From Lanius collurio (Eukaryota > Chordata > Aves > Passeriformes > Laniidae), in contig JACBWW010000096.1 in NCBI GenBank assembly GCA_020086605.1, positions 962,420-1,026,419 of the forward strand: a stretch of DNA of 64,000 nt, given 5' to 3'. Positions 36,768 to 47,010 of the stretch are shown here, piece after piece. The translations under genes and the position numbers were made by a program. Every line of letters starts with the position of its first letter. The stretch's first letter is position 1. A model generated the notes under the pieces. The model was not told the DNA's origin and did not search any database. It saw only the letters and a program-made list of their open reading frames with translations.

Positions 36768-39230
36768 AAAAACCTCAACCCAGGAAGGTATGAAAGTCTT
36801 TTCTTTGTTGTGAAAGCATCTATGGCTATTAAAAAAAAAAAAAAAGAAAAAGTCAGGGCAGCAATTTTCTTCATGCATTAGATAAGTATCATAGTAACAT
36901 TAATCCAAATTAAATAAAGAGATGGAAACAGAGGTTTCCCTTACAGTGGCATCCAACTCAAAGAGAGGATCTTCAAAGTGACGTAGAAAATTAAGAGAAG
37001 AAACAATGACTTTCTTTGCAAGTTGAAGTTTAACATAAACAGGCAATATATATCCTAAGGAATTTATGTCCAAATGACTATGAAGGAGGGCTGCCTGGAT
37101 TATCCAGTTGTTCATCTTTTCCATGGAGTAAAAAGGATGAGGACACAGCTGCCTCATTTGTCATCACACCTTGCATGGGAGGCTGCTGTGTCCTCTGGGA
37201 AGGTGAAAGGAAAAGGAGGCACTGTGGGTTTGGACACCTGCGGTTCAGCCTTTGGTTGCAGGAGCTGGCTCCAGGCTCCTGGATTCTAAGCTGTATCCAA
37301 CTGACTGACACACAGGATGTAACTTCTGGACTTTGGGCTGTGGTCAGAATGAGCAGAGAGTCCTGGCTGAGAGAGACTCAAGTTCCTACACACGGTAAGC
37401 AAAGCAGCCTCAGTATCTTCATTGTGAAGTGTAGGAGTCATGTTGGGTCCTTGTTACTGTGAATTGCAAATTAAATGCTATTTTCACATGTCTGGTCACT
37501 GGAATTTAGCCATCTACTTGCAGGTCAAAATATTTATCATGTCCTATTGTGTCTCGTTCAATGTTGTTGGGGTGATCTTGGAAAGTTGGGTTTCTATGAT
37601 GAAACTTGAAAAATCAGTTTCTTTTATTAATGTAAGACACTTCAGGGTGATTAGGTGACAATGCAGGTAATTGCTTGTTTGTGTTTATGTAAAGAAAGTT
37701 GGCACTGGGTTTTGATCTACTTTGTCTCTCAGTTCTCTAAGGAGTATTTGCATACTTGAATAGGAAAGTGCAGCTCCAGACTAGTGACGTTTATTGATAA
37801 ATCACCTGTAAAATGTTACAAATTCTTGCATGCCAAGGTCTTAATACAAAATTAAAATAATACAAGTAGGTATAATAAGAGTACAATTGAAATACACTTC
37901 TCACCAAAACCTAGAGCAGACTTGAGCATATCTAGAAAGCAGGATGCTCTGTAGAATAGTTGAAATACAGTCCTTATGCCTCTCTCTTCTGGATTTCTTT
38001 GAGTTTCAACATCTCTCTGTACTCATTTGCAATGTATTTTTCAAGTCACTTAGATTTAGCTTCTGAATGCTGATCTGCCCATCATTTCACTCCCCCTTAG
38101 TCTTGTTATGTATTATAAATGTTGAAATGTCTTGTTAATATTAATAAAGTAATTGCTTATTTAGGCTGTTAAGGCTACTGATTAGGTGGCAGTGCGATGC
38201 TCAGGAGGAAAACTACATTACAGATGTCTCTTTAAAGGAAAACTGGAGGTAGGATAATAAATTTTCATTTGCATGTAGCCGTCATTACCTCTTCAGCAGA
38301 AAGCCTGGGCTTCTCCTTGGTCACACTTTTTAACAAGGGTGGAAGAGGGATGGAGTAGAAAGAACAATTGGAACTTCTATCAGCAATTCCCATTAAAATT
38401 ATCTAAGATAATGCTGCATTTGGTTCCTGCTGTGTGCTCCGTAATTCTGCCAGGGAAGTAAAGGATCCTGTTGAAACATGCAATTTTTATGCTGTAGGAG
38501 TATTTCATAGTTTTACTTTGTTGTGAGTTGTAAAGTACAATTTTCTAAAACATGCTGTATTGTGGTTTCATAGTATTTTACAGATATCTTTTTGGAGAAA
38601 TTGAAGTTGGAACACAGTAGTATTTATCAGTTCTGCTAAAATTTTCCAGCCATCAGGATTTTGAACTTTTCCCACTAGCAAAAAAGACAATTTGGACTAA
38701 GAAAACATTCATCACTAGAGGGAAATTCCATTCCTAATGATTTTCAAAATAAAGTGCGATCATTAATTGACTTTATCAGTGTTGTGATATGTTGTTAGCA
38801 ATAGAATATTTTCTAGCCTTTGATGATGGTTTGATACAGGTCGTTCTTAAATGCTAATGCTATTAGAGTATCTCTGAATATATCTAAACCTTATATAGAG
38901 AGAATATAAATTATAAGAAATTAATGTGAGAGGAACACATCAAAATGTTTGTGGAATCCTTTGAAAAGAAATACAAAATCAAGTAACATAGTTTAAAATT
39001 AAGAGTAATGTTGATTTTATCATTTATCAAAAAAAAATTTTGAAAATATTCTTTATTAAAAAGCGTATTTTACAAGTTAAGCCTGTTACAGGAGAGTCCA
39101 TGATATATACAGAATTCTGTAAGGTGGAGACAGTATTATTGTGTCGGGCCTGATGATTTCATATTGACATTGTTATTAGTGACAACAAAAGAGAAAGAGA
39201 TGCTGAAACACTCCCTGAGATTGTCTTGTG

Positions 39231-39272
39231 GTTCATGAAACCTGCATATTTCACAAATGCAGGTTTCTGAAC
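39231..39272. repeat. Long imperfect inverted repeat (hairpin)
   Basis: The left arm GTTCATGAAACCTGCAT (39231-39247) pairs with the right arm ATGCAGGTTTCTGAAC (39257-39272), with one bulged base and a 9-nt loop. Flanks do not extend the pairing, so the stem is about 16 bp, shorter than a typical pre-miRNA. Function is unknown. Confidence 0.85.
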
Positions 39273-40481
39273 TCTATGATTTTTCCTTCAGTCATTTTCT
39301 AAAAGGTTCATAACACACAAGAAGGTGTGAAGAAAACTAGTTGTAATTAGCCACAGATTGGAGGCAAACATATGGAACAGTTTAATACCAAATTCACAGT
39401 GTGCTTTTTAGAAACTCCTCTGAAAAGTGTCACAGCTAATGTGAGATATTAAAAAAAAATCATATCTTTCCAGGTACCTTGTAGAACAAACCATAGGCGT
39501 GCTCAAAAAATTTTCCATCCATAAAATTTTTTGTGCACAAAGCAAACTCTATAAAAGGAGATATTTGTGTCTTTTTAGTTTGTGTATGGCCCTGATCATA
39601 ATCATATATATTGAGTATGTGAAAAATAGTGTCCCACTCAAACAGGACTGGATTTCATGTGTTGTGAGTGTTGTGCCATTGCTCTTCACCTTTGATCACT
39701 CTAATTTTGGGTCAATATCGACAGAGATTTGCATTTGAAACATTTCATGCATTTCAAGGTAAACATTGATGGTCTCTGGAAAGATGTGGCAGGAGATCAT
39801 CTGCCTGGGACCTTTTGCTGTGCTGTTGGTTTCATCTTTCTTCATATTCACCCATCACTGGTGAGATGGCAATTCCTACAGTTTTCCCAGGAAGGGTGGA
39901 AATCAAGGCTTTTTGGCTGAAAGTGGTAGCTATCATCCGCTCTTTCACTAAAGAACATTCCAGTGTTCTTCAATGTTCTGGTTAGTAATATTATATAGTG
40001 GGAGTTTTTTATATTATCACAAAGAAATTTCAGGTGAAACCAGTGTGATAGCCCAAGTTTGAGGAGGAAATTTTAAAATAGTAATTTTAAGTTAATACAC
40101 AATACTCTGCTCACTTGCGTAGAGTTGTATAATTCATCAAGATTGCAAATGAAATGTTGTTTCAAATGAGAAGTCTGGTTAGATGTATTTGTGTCAGAAA
40201 TCTCAGAGGAAAACAAAAATTCATTAATTTTGTACCTCTTACACATAAAAATGTTCTGTCACTACTCAGCTGTAGCCATATTATCTCATCTGTCTGTGAT
40301 CATCTACACTGTAGAAGTCAGTGAAGCTGCTTTTCCTGTTCTCATCATGTTTTCTTCTTTTTTTTTCACAAAACATGAGGTTTTGCAGATGTTAAGGAGG
40401 AAAATAATGTTAAATCCCACAAATTAATATTAAATCCTAAGAATGATCTTGCCTCTATTCTCTTTCTCATACACACTCACA

Positions 40482-40496
40482 ACACACACACACACA
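40482..40496. repeat. Short (AC)n repeat
   Basis: About seven AC units, preceded by an interrupted ACACACTCAC stretch. Confidence 0.9.
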
Positions 40497-41438
40497 AAAG
40501 CCTTGAATGATTTCCAGTTCGGTGCAGTAATTTAAAAATATGAATGCTAAACAAATTTAAATCCAAACACTGAAGTCAGAGCTAAAGATCAACCAGAATG
40601 TTTTTAAGACACAATAAAATTGTGAACATCTTTATGATTTCTTTGACCTTCAAAATCAACATTGTTTGCAAAGTTTTTAGCTAGATATTCCTAGTGTATT
40701 GGAGCATAAAGTGCTGCAGATATATCACATGGCATCAGGAAATAGCAATAAAATAGCCTGGAAAAATCTGAATATTCTATTCCATGCTGATCTCACGTGC
40801 TTGGCTGTTTTAATGTGGATAACTGTCTCTGAAAACAAATAAACATGCAGAGAAGCCAGGTTAACAATCAAAAGATAATTAGCTTTCCAGATATTTGTAA
40901 ATAGTTTAATGGGAGGACATTGCATTTAACATTCTATTAAAAGTAATAGGTAACCATCAAACTATCATCAAGGAAATTATATGCTTGTTTAGTACATTTT
41001 CTATGGCATGATTATTCTAATAACTGATTTACATATATCTCTGCCCTCTTATTCAGTAATGTTAAAGACTGACAAAACTTTTTTTTTTTTCATTTTGAAG
41101 AGATTTATTTTATAGTAAGTGAAAATTTTGTGGAATGAGCTCTTGTGAAAAATCCTTTGAGCATTTCTCAGATTCAACATGAATTTGCCCAGAGGTTGAG
41201 ACATTTATCTAGCTGGCTCTACATTTATGGTGTTTAGAGGAATATTTGGGGTTCTTTTTACAGTAAAAAAAACAAAAACAAACAAACAATCTGTCCTACT
41301 TTTATAGGGAGGGATTGCATAACAAAGTGCAAGGGCCACATTTTCAGTGTCTGGTGTGACTCACAGCAGTGACTTCAACCATGAAGTTCTCATAACCATG
41401 AAGTTACTGATTGCTTTTTGTTTCGTGACTGTTCTGTT

Positions 41439-41461
41439 AAAAAAAAAAAAAAAAAAAAAAA
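41439..41461. repeat. Poly-A run (23 A)
   Basis: An uninterrupted run of A. No transposon body is recognisable upstream, and the sequence immediately before it (TTCGTGACTGTTCTGTT) is not a known tail. Could be the tail of a processed sequence too decayed to see. Confidence 0.9.
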
Positions 41462-42820
41462 GCTTGAAATCCATTTTGGCTTAAATGAATAATGAGAAGA
41501 AAAAAGAATAAACAACAAGAAAGAAAGCAACAAAAAAAAGACATCCCAGCATTTTTCAGGGGAAAAAAAATCAATCTAGTTTTTAAAATAATTTCAACAG
41601 ATATGCACTAAAACCATCTCTAGACACTCTTTTAAAATAGTTACCATTTTCACTTATGAAAGACTTTTTAGGATACAAATTTCTGACTGAGCATAATTGC
41701 AATGTTTATGGCTTCTTTTATAGTTGTTTATTTTTTAGTTTGCTTTGTGTTTCTTGATTTGATTTGGTTTGTTTGCTTTTTATAAAAATTTGGTTTTTTT
41801 AAAACCATGGAACTTGACTGTTAGAAGTGGCTCCAGCAGTCTTTATGTATATGGAAAGTTCTGCCAGGTATAAAGATTAATTTTCAGCTGCAAGGCTCTT
41901 TCAACCCTAAGAAACCATATTTTGCTGGTTTTGTTGTAGATGTACCACAGCCTGTGTGATATCCATTTTAGCCTGCACTTTATCACTTTACCTGCACCAC
42001 GATAAATCCCAGATTCTGTTGAATGTCATGGTTGCTGCTCCTCTCGTTGTCTCTGCTGCACAACTGGTGAAAGTCCCCTTTTCTAGTTCTCATCAATAAT
42101 CCATACAAGGCTCACTTGGGAGCTGTGCTTTGTTGTGATCCAGCAGGAACTAAGCTGGTGTTCCTAGATGAGCAGGCTTAAGTGGCTTTGTGATGAATAT
42201 TTGATAACAGTCCTCAGAGAAGGTACCTCTGAAAAGATGGTTAACTTGGCTGCATCTAATCAGAACCACACAAGGAGGGGGATTTGGGAATAACTTGGAA
42301 ATGTGGTTTTAATCTCAATTAACTGTTTATTTAAATATGTCCTTAATGCTAAACCATAAAGTACTACTAATTTATTAAGTAGGGCAAGATATAAGTACAT
42401 GCTGGGATTATTGCACACATCAGAAATTATTACTTACCTTTGCACAGAGTATTTTGCATTTCTTTTGTTTTCCTTTTATCAGAACACTTTGAAGTATGTT
42501 TTTCTTAGTCATTGTTGGAATTCCCTTGTAATTTAGGTGACTACATAATCTCCATGTTGCAAGAGGTTCTGTGAGGCATGGAAGAGGAATTAAGTGGAAT
42601 ACGTAGAGATGTTGGGCACCTCTAAAAATGAGAAATAAAATCTAGATTTTTTACATGGTTTTCGTGATTTGGAACAGCCATACACCACAACTGTTTTCCC
42701 TTTAGTATACTCATTAATGACTGCCCCAGAACTTTACTGTACCAAACCTAGGCACCTGTCCTATGCATTTGAAACCAGGGAACTTACATAAATGTAGGCA
42801 ACTTCTGTATAAATATGCTG

Positions 42821-42845
42821 AATGAATGAATGAAATGAATGAAAT
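42821..42845. repeat. (AATG)n microsatellite
   Basis: Five to six AATG units with one inserted A. Simple tetranucleotide repeat. Confidence 0.9.
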
Positions 42846-43047
42846 CTTCTGGCTTTGATTTTACAGCCCTAGTAGGAGTCTATAAGCTTTACAGCTTTTC
42901 TGCAAGTCAGTATTCTAATACTCTGGGAATTCAAAACCAGTCAAAATGGCAGAAATCTTGTTCCTTCTCAGTGACTCTGGAATATTTATTGTGTTAGAGA
43001 AGTATATAATCCTCAAAGCCTCTAACGGCCCTCCCTATATGGAGTCA

Positions 43048-43089
43048 ACACAAGTTATACCAAGTCTTACACAAGTTATACCAAGTGGC
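43048..43089. repeat. 21-bp tandem duplication, two copies
   Basis: ACACAAGTTATACCAAGT begins at 43048 and again at 43069, giving a period of 21 bp with a perfect 18-bp core. Read directly. Confidence 0.95.
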
Positions 43090-44061
43090 CGCCCTCCTTG
43101 ACCTTCTCATTATCTTTACTTGTGTCTGGTCTGCAGGAGGATTGCAGCTAATTAGTCATATCAATGTTACAGGTCACATAGACATTTGCATTTTTGGTTG
43201 CAGGTTGGTTCAAGACCTCAGAGCTGTACGGCTGTTTTAGACAAGAGTAATATTATTGCTAATCTTAAACCTTAAATATGAAATATTTTATTTCTTAAAA
43301 TATTTTATGACTTTTTTTCTAAATCTCATTATAAAGGAGAATTTTATTCTTCTGCTTGATTCTTAAGTTAAATGAGAATAAAAGAATAGCAGCTGTCACT
43401 AAACAGAGTTCAATTCGAAGCTCAAAATTATACAGAATGTATACTACAAAAAAGAGTAAGAGTAGCACATCATGAGCAAAAATCTGAAAATAAAACACCT
43501 CTCAAAGCTGTAGAGATTTTTAAACTTTTTCTCTCCTTTTTTTCTTTCCTTTTTGAAGATCATGGCATGACATTTTAATTTGGTCACCTGGCTGAAATGG
43601 GATCTATTAATTTTCTTAATACTCGACCTGCCTAAACAATTTCTGCTAGCTGGTTATAGCTGAAGAGATTTTTCTCAGCTATTCTGCCAGTTTTACAGGT
43701 TCAGAAACTGGAAGAAGAAGGGCAAGAAGAAGCAAGGCTTATCATCAGCCTGCTTCTTCCTTGTTCACCTCACCACAATGACATCTCTCAGTTTGAAAAT
43801 CTCAAATTTGAACATATTCTGCTTTTTATTATATCTCTTAATTGATTTTGTTTAAGGAAGAAAAATATCTTAGAGGGTTCTAGCTACTCACATGAGATGA
43901 AGTATTGAAAGGGTTTTGGTTCTGTTTGTGGTGGTTTGGTTAAGGTTTTTTTAAAAATCTCCAAGTGACCTGTTACAAACGTAATGTGCTAACTGTCATT
44001 ACCTTTACTCAAAATTGCTTAAACTGTGGGATGAATTATAGATGCTGTGTATTCCCTGACA

Positions 44062-44232
44062 CGATATTTGTTTGTGTTTCCTGTGTGGAGAAGCGTGGGC
44101 TTGTCAAACCTTTCCCCCAGTATCTCTTACACTGAGGTGGCGAGGGCAGACCGGCTCGCTCGGAGCTGGCTGTCAGCTCTGAGCCGCTGTGACAGCTCTG
44201 GCAAAAGTCCTTCCCTGCTACAGCAGCTGCGA
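44062..44232. other. Small CpG-rich, GC-rich patch
   Basis: Roughly eight CpG dinucleotides fall in about 170 bp (for example ACCGGCTCGCTCGGAG), while flanking kilobases have very few. No recognisable exon, tRNA or transposon explains it. It is shorter than a conventional CpG island. It could be a conserved regulatory element, a promoter fragment of a non-coding RNA, or an unrecognised old repeat. Confidence 0.45.
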
Positions 44233-44572
44233 ATGTCATCTGTCATCCTCCAACCTGCTGTCAGCACAGCCACTTCATGTTTAGGTGGAACACTGGTCTA
44301 TACCTACATACGTTGTGCCTGAGCTATATATAAATGTATTTATAAATAGACTTTGCTTATTCATACTTGTCTTGGTTTGTTTTGCTGCTGGTCCTCAAGG
44401 AAGTAACTCGATAGTGTGTGACACTTGGGCACAGAAACACAACAGCACAGGTTTCTCTTCTTGCTTCCTCTTTCTTTATGGTGTGCAGTTCTTGGAGGGA
44501 AGATGATAGCAGATGTCTCTCATTTAATCCTAAATTTTTCTTTCATTAATTTCCAAAAGTAAGGTAGAGCAG

Positions 44573-44657
44573 CTCTGGTGGACTTGGCAGTGTTAGGTTA
44601 ATGGACCTGATGACTTTAGAGGGCATTTTCCTCTATGATTTTATGATTCTGTTACTC
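44573..44657 (+). mobile_element. CR1 3' tail fragment, plus strand
   Basis: CTCTGGTGGACTTGGCAGTG, TTAGGTTAATGGACCTGATG and ACTTTAGAGGGCATTTTCCT follow the last about 80 bp of avian CR1. The end, TATGATTTTATGATTCTG, is the typical short terminal repeat. Severely 5'-truncated. Confidence 0.85.
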
Positions 44658-44752
44658 TATCTCAAGTTATTGAGCAATTAAAGTATTGTACTTGGATTTT
44701 CATGAATTATAATTTAAAAAAAAAAAGTTTTTATAAGTCTTGCTACTTTTTA

Positions 44753-45188
44753 TCACAGAATCATAGAGTAAGCTCAGTTGGAAGGGATCCCTCAGGGTCA
44801 TCAATGTCAAACTCCTGGCCCTTCACAGGACACCCCAAGAGTCACACCATGTGTCTGAGAGTATTGTCCAAACACTTTTTGAGCTGCCAGGCTTGGTGCT
44901 GTGCCCTGGGGAGCCTGTTCCAGTGCCCAAACCCCCTCTGGGTGAAGAGCCTTTTCCTGATACCCAACCTAAACCTCCTCTGACCCCCTCCCTTGGGTCC
45001 TGTCACTGGTAACTGAGTGGAGAGATCAGTGCCTGCCCCTCCTCTTCCTCTCATGAGGATGCTGAAGACCACAATGAGCTCTCCCCTCAGTCTCTTCTTC
45101 TCCAGACTGAACAGACCAGGTGACCTCAGCCTCTCCTCATAAGACTTCCCCTCTAGACCCTTCAACATCCTCATTTTTTTCAACCTGG
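44753..45188 (-). mobile_element. CR1 LINE fragment with ORF2 C-terminal remnant, minus strand
   Basis: The plus strand starts TCACAGAATCATAGAGTAAG and GTTGGAAGGGATCCCTCAGG, the reverse complement of a CR1 3' end. On the minus strand a 113-codon frame (45183 to 44842) remains open and contains SYEERLRSPGLFSLEKKRLR and FGHWNRLPR, hallmarks of the CR1 ORF2 C-terminus. The rest of ORF2 and the 5' end are absent, so no active protein is made. The surviving frame suggests a younger copy than the others in this window. Confidence 0.92.
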
Positions 45189-45812
45189 AATAAGTGGTTG
45201 AAGGAAACGTCGAAGGAGTTTTTCCATTTCTTCAAACTTTTTGAACTTGGATCTGCTTCTAGAACAGCTAATAATAATAATTTTCTGTGAGGGAGATGGA
45301 TTTCATATTTGGTGGTACAAATGGGACCATGGCATTCTCACAGTAAGTCATATCCTCATAAGAAAATCTGAACTAAAAAGATATTTCAGAAAGCTAAGAC
45401 AAGCCAGAATTTTTCTATTTAAGGATGAAATCTGTGCTCCCCAGGCATAACACAGTTCACACTTAGAATACATCACCATAGGGACTAGAAATTGATTTCT
45501 TGATTTTTTTTCCTAGTAGCTTTTCTAAGTTGGTAATATGTGGTCTGACAAGCAGTTTTATGGAAGCATAGTAAATTTCTTATTAAATAATCTAATCCCC
45601 AGCTAGCTATGAGTCAAGGAACATTTGAGTATTTTCTATACCCTCTCACAATTTATTTTCCCTTTTCATGTACATTTTGTGTACTTTAGGAGAGAGAGTC
45701 TGATGCTTAGCCCAACAATTGGATGTCAGTGATTGAGGATTTCATTCTTTGTATCTACAGGGTCACCTATGTTTATTATGCATCACAACAATGAAACAGA
45801 ATGGATCTGTTT
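45189..45812. other. Short unique stretch between two CR1 copies
   Basis: AT-rich sequence with a TAATAATAATAA word near 45270. No recognisable element or gene. Confidence 0.6.
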
Positions 45813-46252
45813 GGATCACAGAACTGTAGAATTATTTGGGTTGGTAAAATCCTTTAAGATAACAGAGTCCACCTAGTCCACCACTAAACCGTATGCCTAA
45901 GAACTACATCTACACACCTTTTAAATACCTCCAGGCTTGGTGACTCCACCACATCCCTGGGCAGCCTATTCCTATTCTTGATAACCCTTTTGGTGAAGAA
46001 ACTTTTCCTAATATCCAAGCTAAACCTCCCCTGACACAACTTGAGGACATTCACTCTTGTCCTGTTGCCTATTACCTGAGAGAAGAGACTGACCCCCAAC
46101 TCATCAAAATCTCCTTTCAGGTAAGGTCCCTCTGAGCCTCCTTTCCTCCAGGATAAACCTTCCCAGTTTCCACAGCCAATCCTCATGGGTCTTGTGCTCC
46201 AGACCCTTCACCAGCTTTGTTTCCCTTTTCTGGACACAGTCCCCATTCCTTC
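45813..46252 (-). mobile_element. CR1 LINE fragment with ORF2 C-terminal remnant, minus strand
   Basis: The plus strand opens GGATCACAGAACTGTAGAAT, the reverse complement of the CR1 end. It continues through GTGACTCCACCACATCCCTG, AACTTTTCCTAATATCCAAG and TCCAGACCCTTCACCAGCTT blocks. A 100-codon minus-strand frame (46186 to 45884) keeps [20 protein letters not shown] and [17 protein letters not shown], typical of the CR1 ORF2 C-terminus. It is 5'-truncated near 46252. The head of the protein is missing, so it is non-functional. Confidence 0.92.
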
Positions 46253-46393
46253 ATGTTTATAGCTATTTTTTTTACCAGATGGTTGCTTTATGTAATTGAG
46301 AATATTTGTAACTTTCCATGTGATTTTGTAGCTGGGGGACTATGACATTTAACAGGTCTCTTTTCATCACAAGGACATGTCAGCGTTTCTTCA

Positions 46394-46398
46394 GGCCC
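46394..46398. repeat. Target-site duplication (GGCCC), left copy
   Basis: GGCCC directly precedes the plus-strand TG edge of the LTR and recurs exactly after its CA edge at 47006-47010. Confidence 0.8.
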
Positions 46399-47005
46399 TG
46401 AGCTGGTTTAGCCAAATTTAGAAATATACTCCCTCAGAGAAGGTAGGTTAAAAACCACCCCTCCTCCCTGCCAGGTTCGGGAAAAATTAAACCTTTTCCT
46501 CGAAAGAAAGTGAAAGTGATAAAAATTATTTATTCAACAAACACACAAGTAAAGGATAATAATGATAAACAATAAGCCCTCCTCACTATAGAGGGAAAGA
46601 AACCTGGGAAAAAGAAAGTCCAAGTCCTTCCGTAGGTATTCTCTCTCCTCCTCCTCGGAGCGGGGATGAGGTGGGCCCTCCCCCAGGCCCTCCACCTCGA
46701 TGAAAAAAAGTCCTGATGTTCTGATGTGAAGCAATCCGGAAAAGAAGAGAAAAGAAACCAAAATTCCAGGGGAAAAAAAATCCAACCCTCTGGAGGAAAA
46801 ACGATCTGACGATTGCGGGAGCCCAAAAAAAACCTCCGAGAGACAGTTCCTTATCTCTGTCCTTGAGCCACTGTTTAGAAGTTTGCTCAGTTCTCCCTCT
46901 CTCTCACTCCACTCAGGCTCAGTCCAAAAGCACAGAAAGGCACACAACCAATTTCTGGGCATGGAGCATCGAATAAGGAATATAACAACTAGTCACCCCA
47001 AGACA
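46399..47005 (-). mobile_element. Solo LTR of an endogenous retrovirus, minus strand
   Basis: A 607-bp element runs TG...CA and is flanked by GGCCC on both sides. Read on the minus strand it starts TGTCTTGGGGTGAC and ends GCTAAACCAGCTCA. It has ATTGG (CCAAT-box type) near its start, and an AATAAA polyadenylation signal at 46534-46529 followed by a CACTTTCACTTTC stretch. Orientation is set by the polyadenylation signal lying near the plus-strand left end. It is a different family from the LTR at 34.5 kb. No viral internal region is present, so it is a solo LTR. A 142-codon minus-strand frame lies wholly inside the LTR and is not a gene. Family assignment beyond an avian ERV is uncertain. Confidence 0.82.
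46529..46534 (-). terminator. Polyadenylation signal of the minus-strand LTR
   Basis: AATAAA on the minus strand (TTTATT on the plus strand), about 130 bp before the 3' edge of the LTR. This is what fixes the element's orientation. Confidence 0.75.
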
Positions 47006-47010
47006 GGCCC
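47006..47010. repeat. Target-site duplication (GGCCC), right copy
   Basis: Exact copy of 46394-46398. The following bases are also C-rich, so duplication length could be misjudged by one base. Confidence 0.78.

Larger units (their letters stand above)
35184..44572. other. Non-coding stretch
   Basis: The segment 35.2-35.55 kb is GC-richer than average but carries no recognisable element. Then come A/C-rich low complexity at 36.7 kb, a 17-bp-arm hairpin at 39231, a 23-A run at 41439, an AATG microsatellite at 42821, a 21-bp tandem duplication at 43048 and a CpG-rich patch near 44.06-44.23 kb. Frames are all short and unrecognised. A donor-like CACACG|GTAAGC lies at 37395 without a convincing partner. 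Confidence 0.6.

Noticed and set aside
36639..36881. Several 60-79-codon frames on both strands
   Set aside because: Products of the A/C-rich low-complexity tract (Lys/Asn or Phe/Leu strings).
37175..37462. 95-codon frame with donor-like GTAAGC inside
   Set aside because: No convincing acceptor upstream, no recognisable protein; several frames overlap.
39948..39976. Glucocorticoid-response-element-like AGAACATTCCAGTGTTCT
   Set aside because: Half-sites are separated by 6 bases instead of the required 3; chance palindrome in AT-rich DNA.
42431..42445. Minus-strand donor AAAG|GTAAGTAA
   Set aside because: No matching acceptor or open exon found on the minus strand; isolated GTAAGT sites are frequent by chance.
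46534..46962. 142-codon minus-strand frame
   Set aside because: Lies entirely inside the solo LTR; LTR sequence is regulatory and this is not a viral or host gene.
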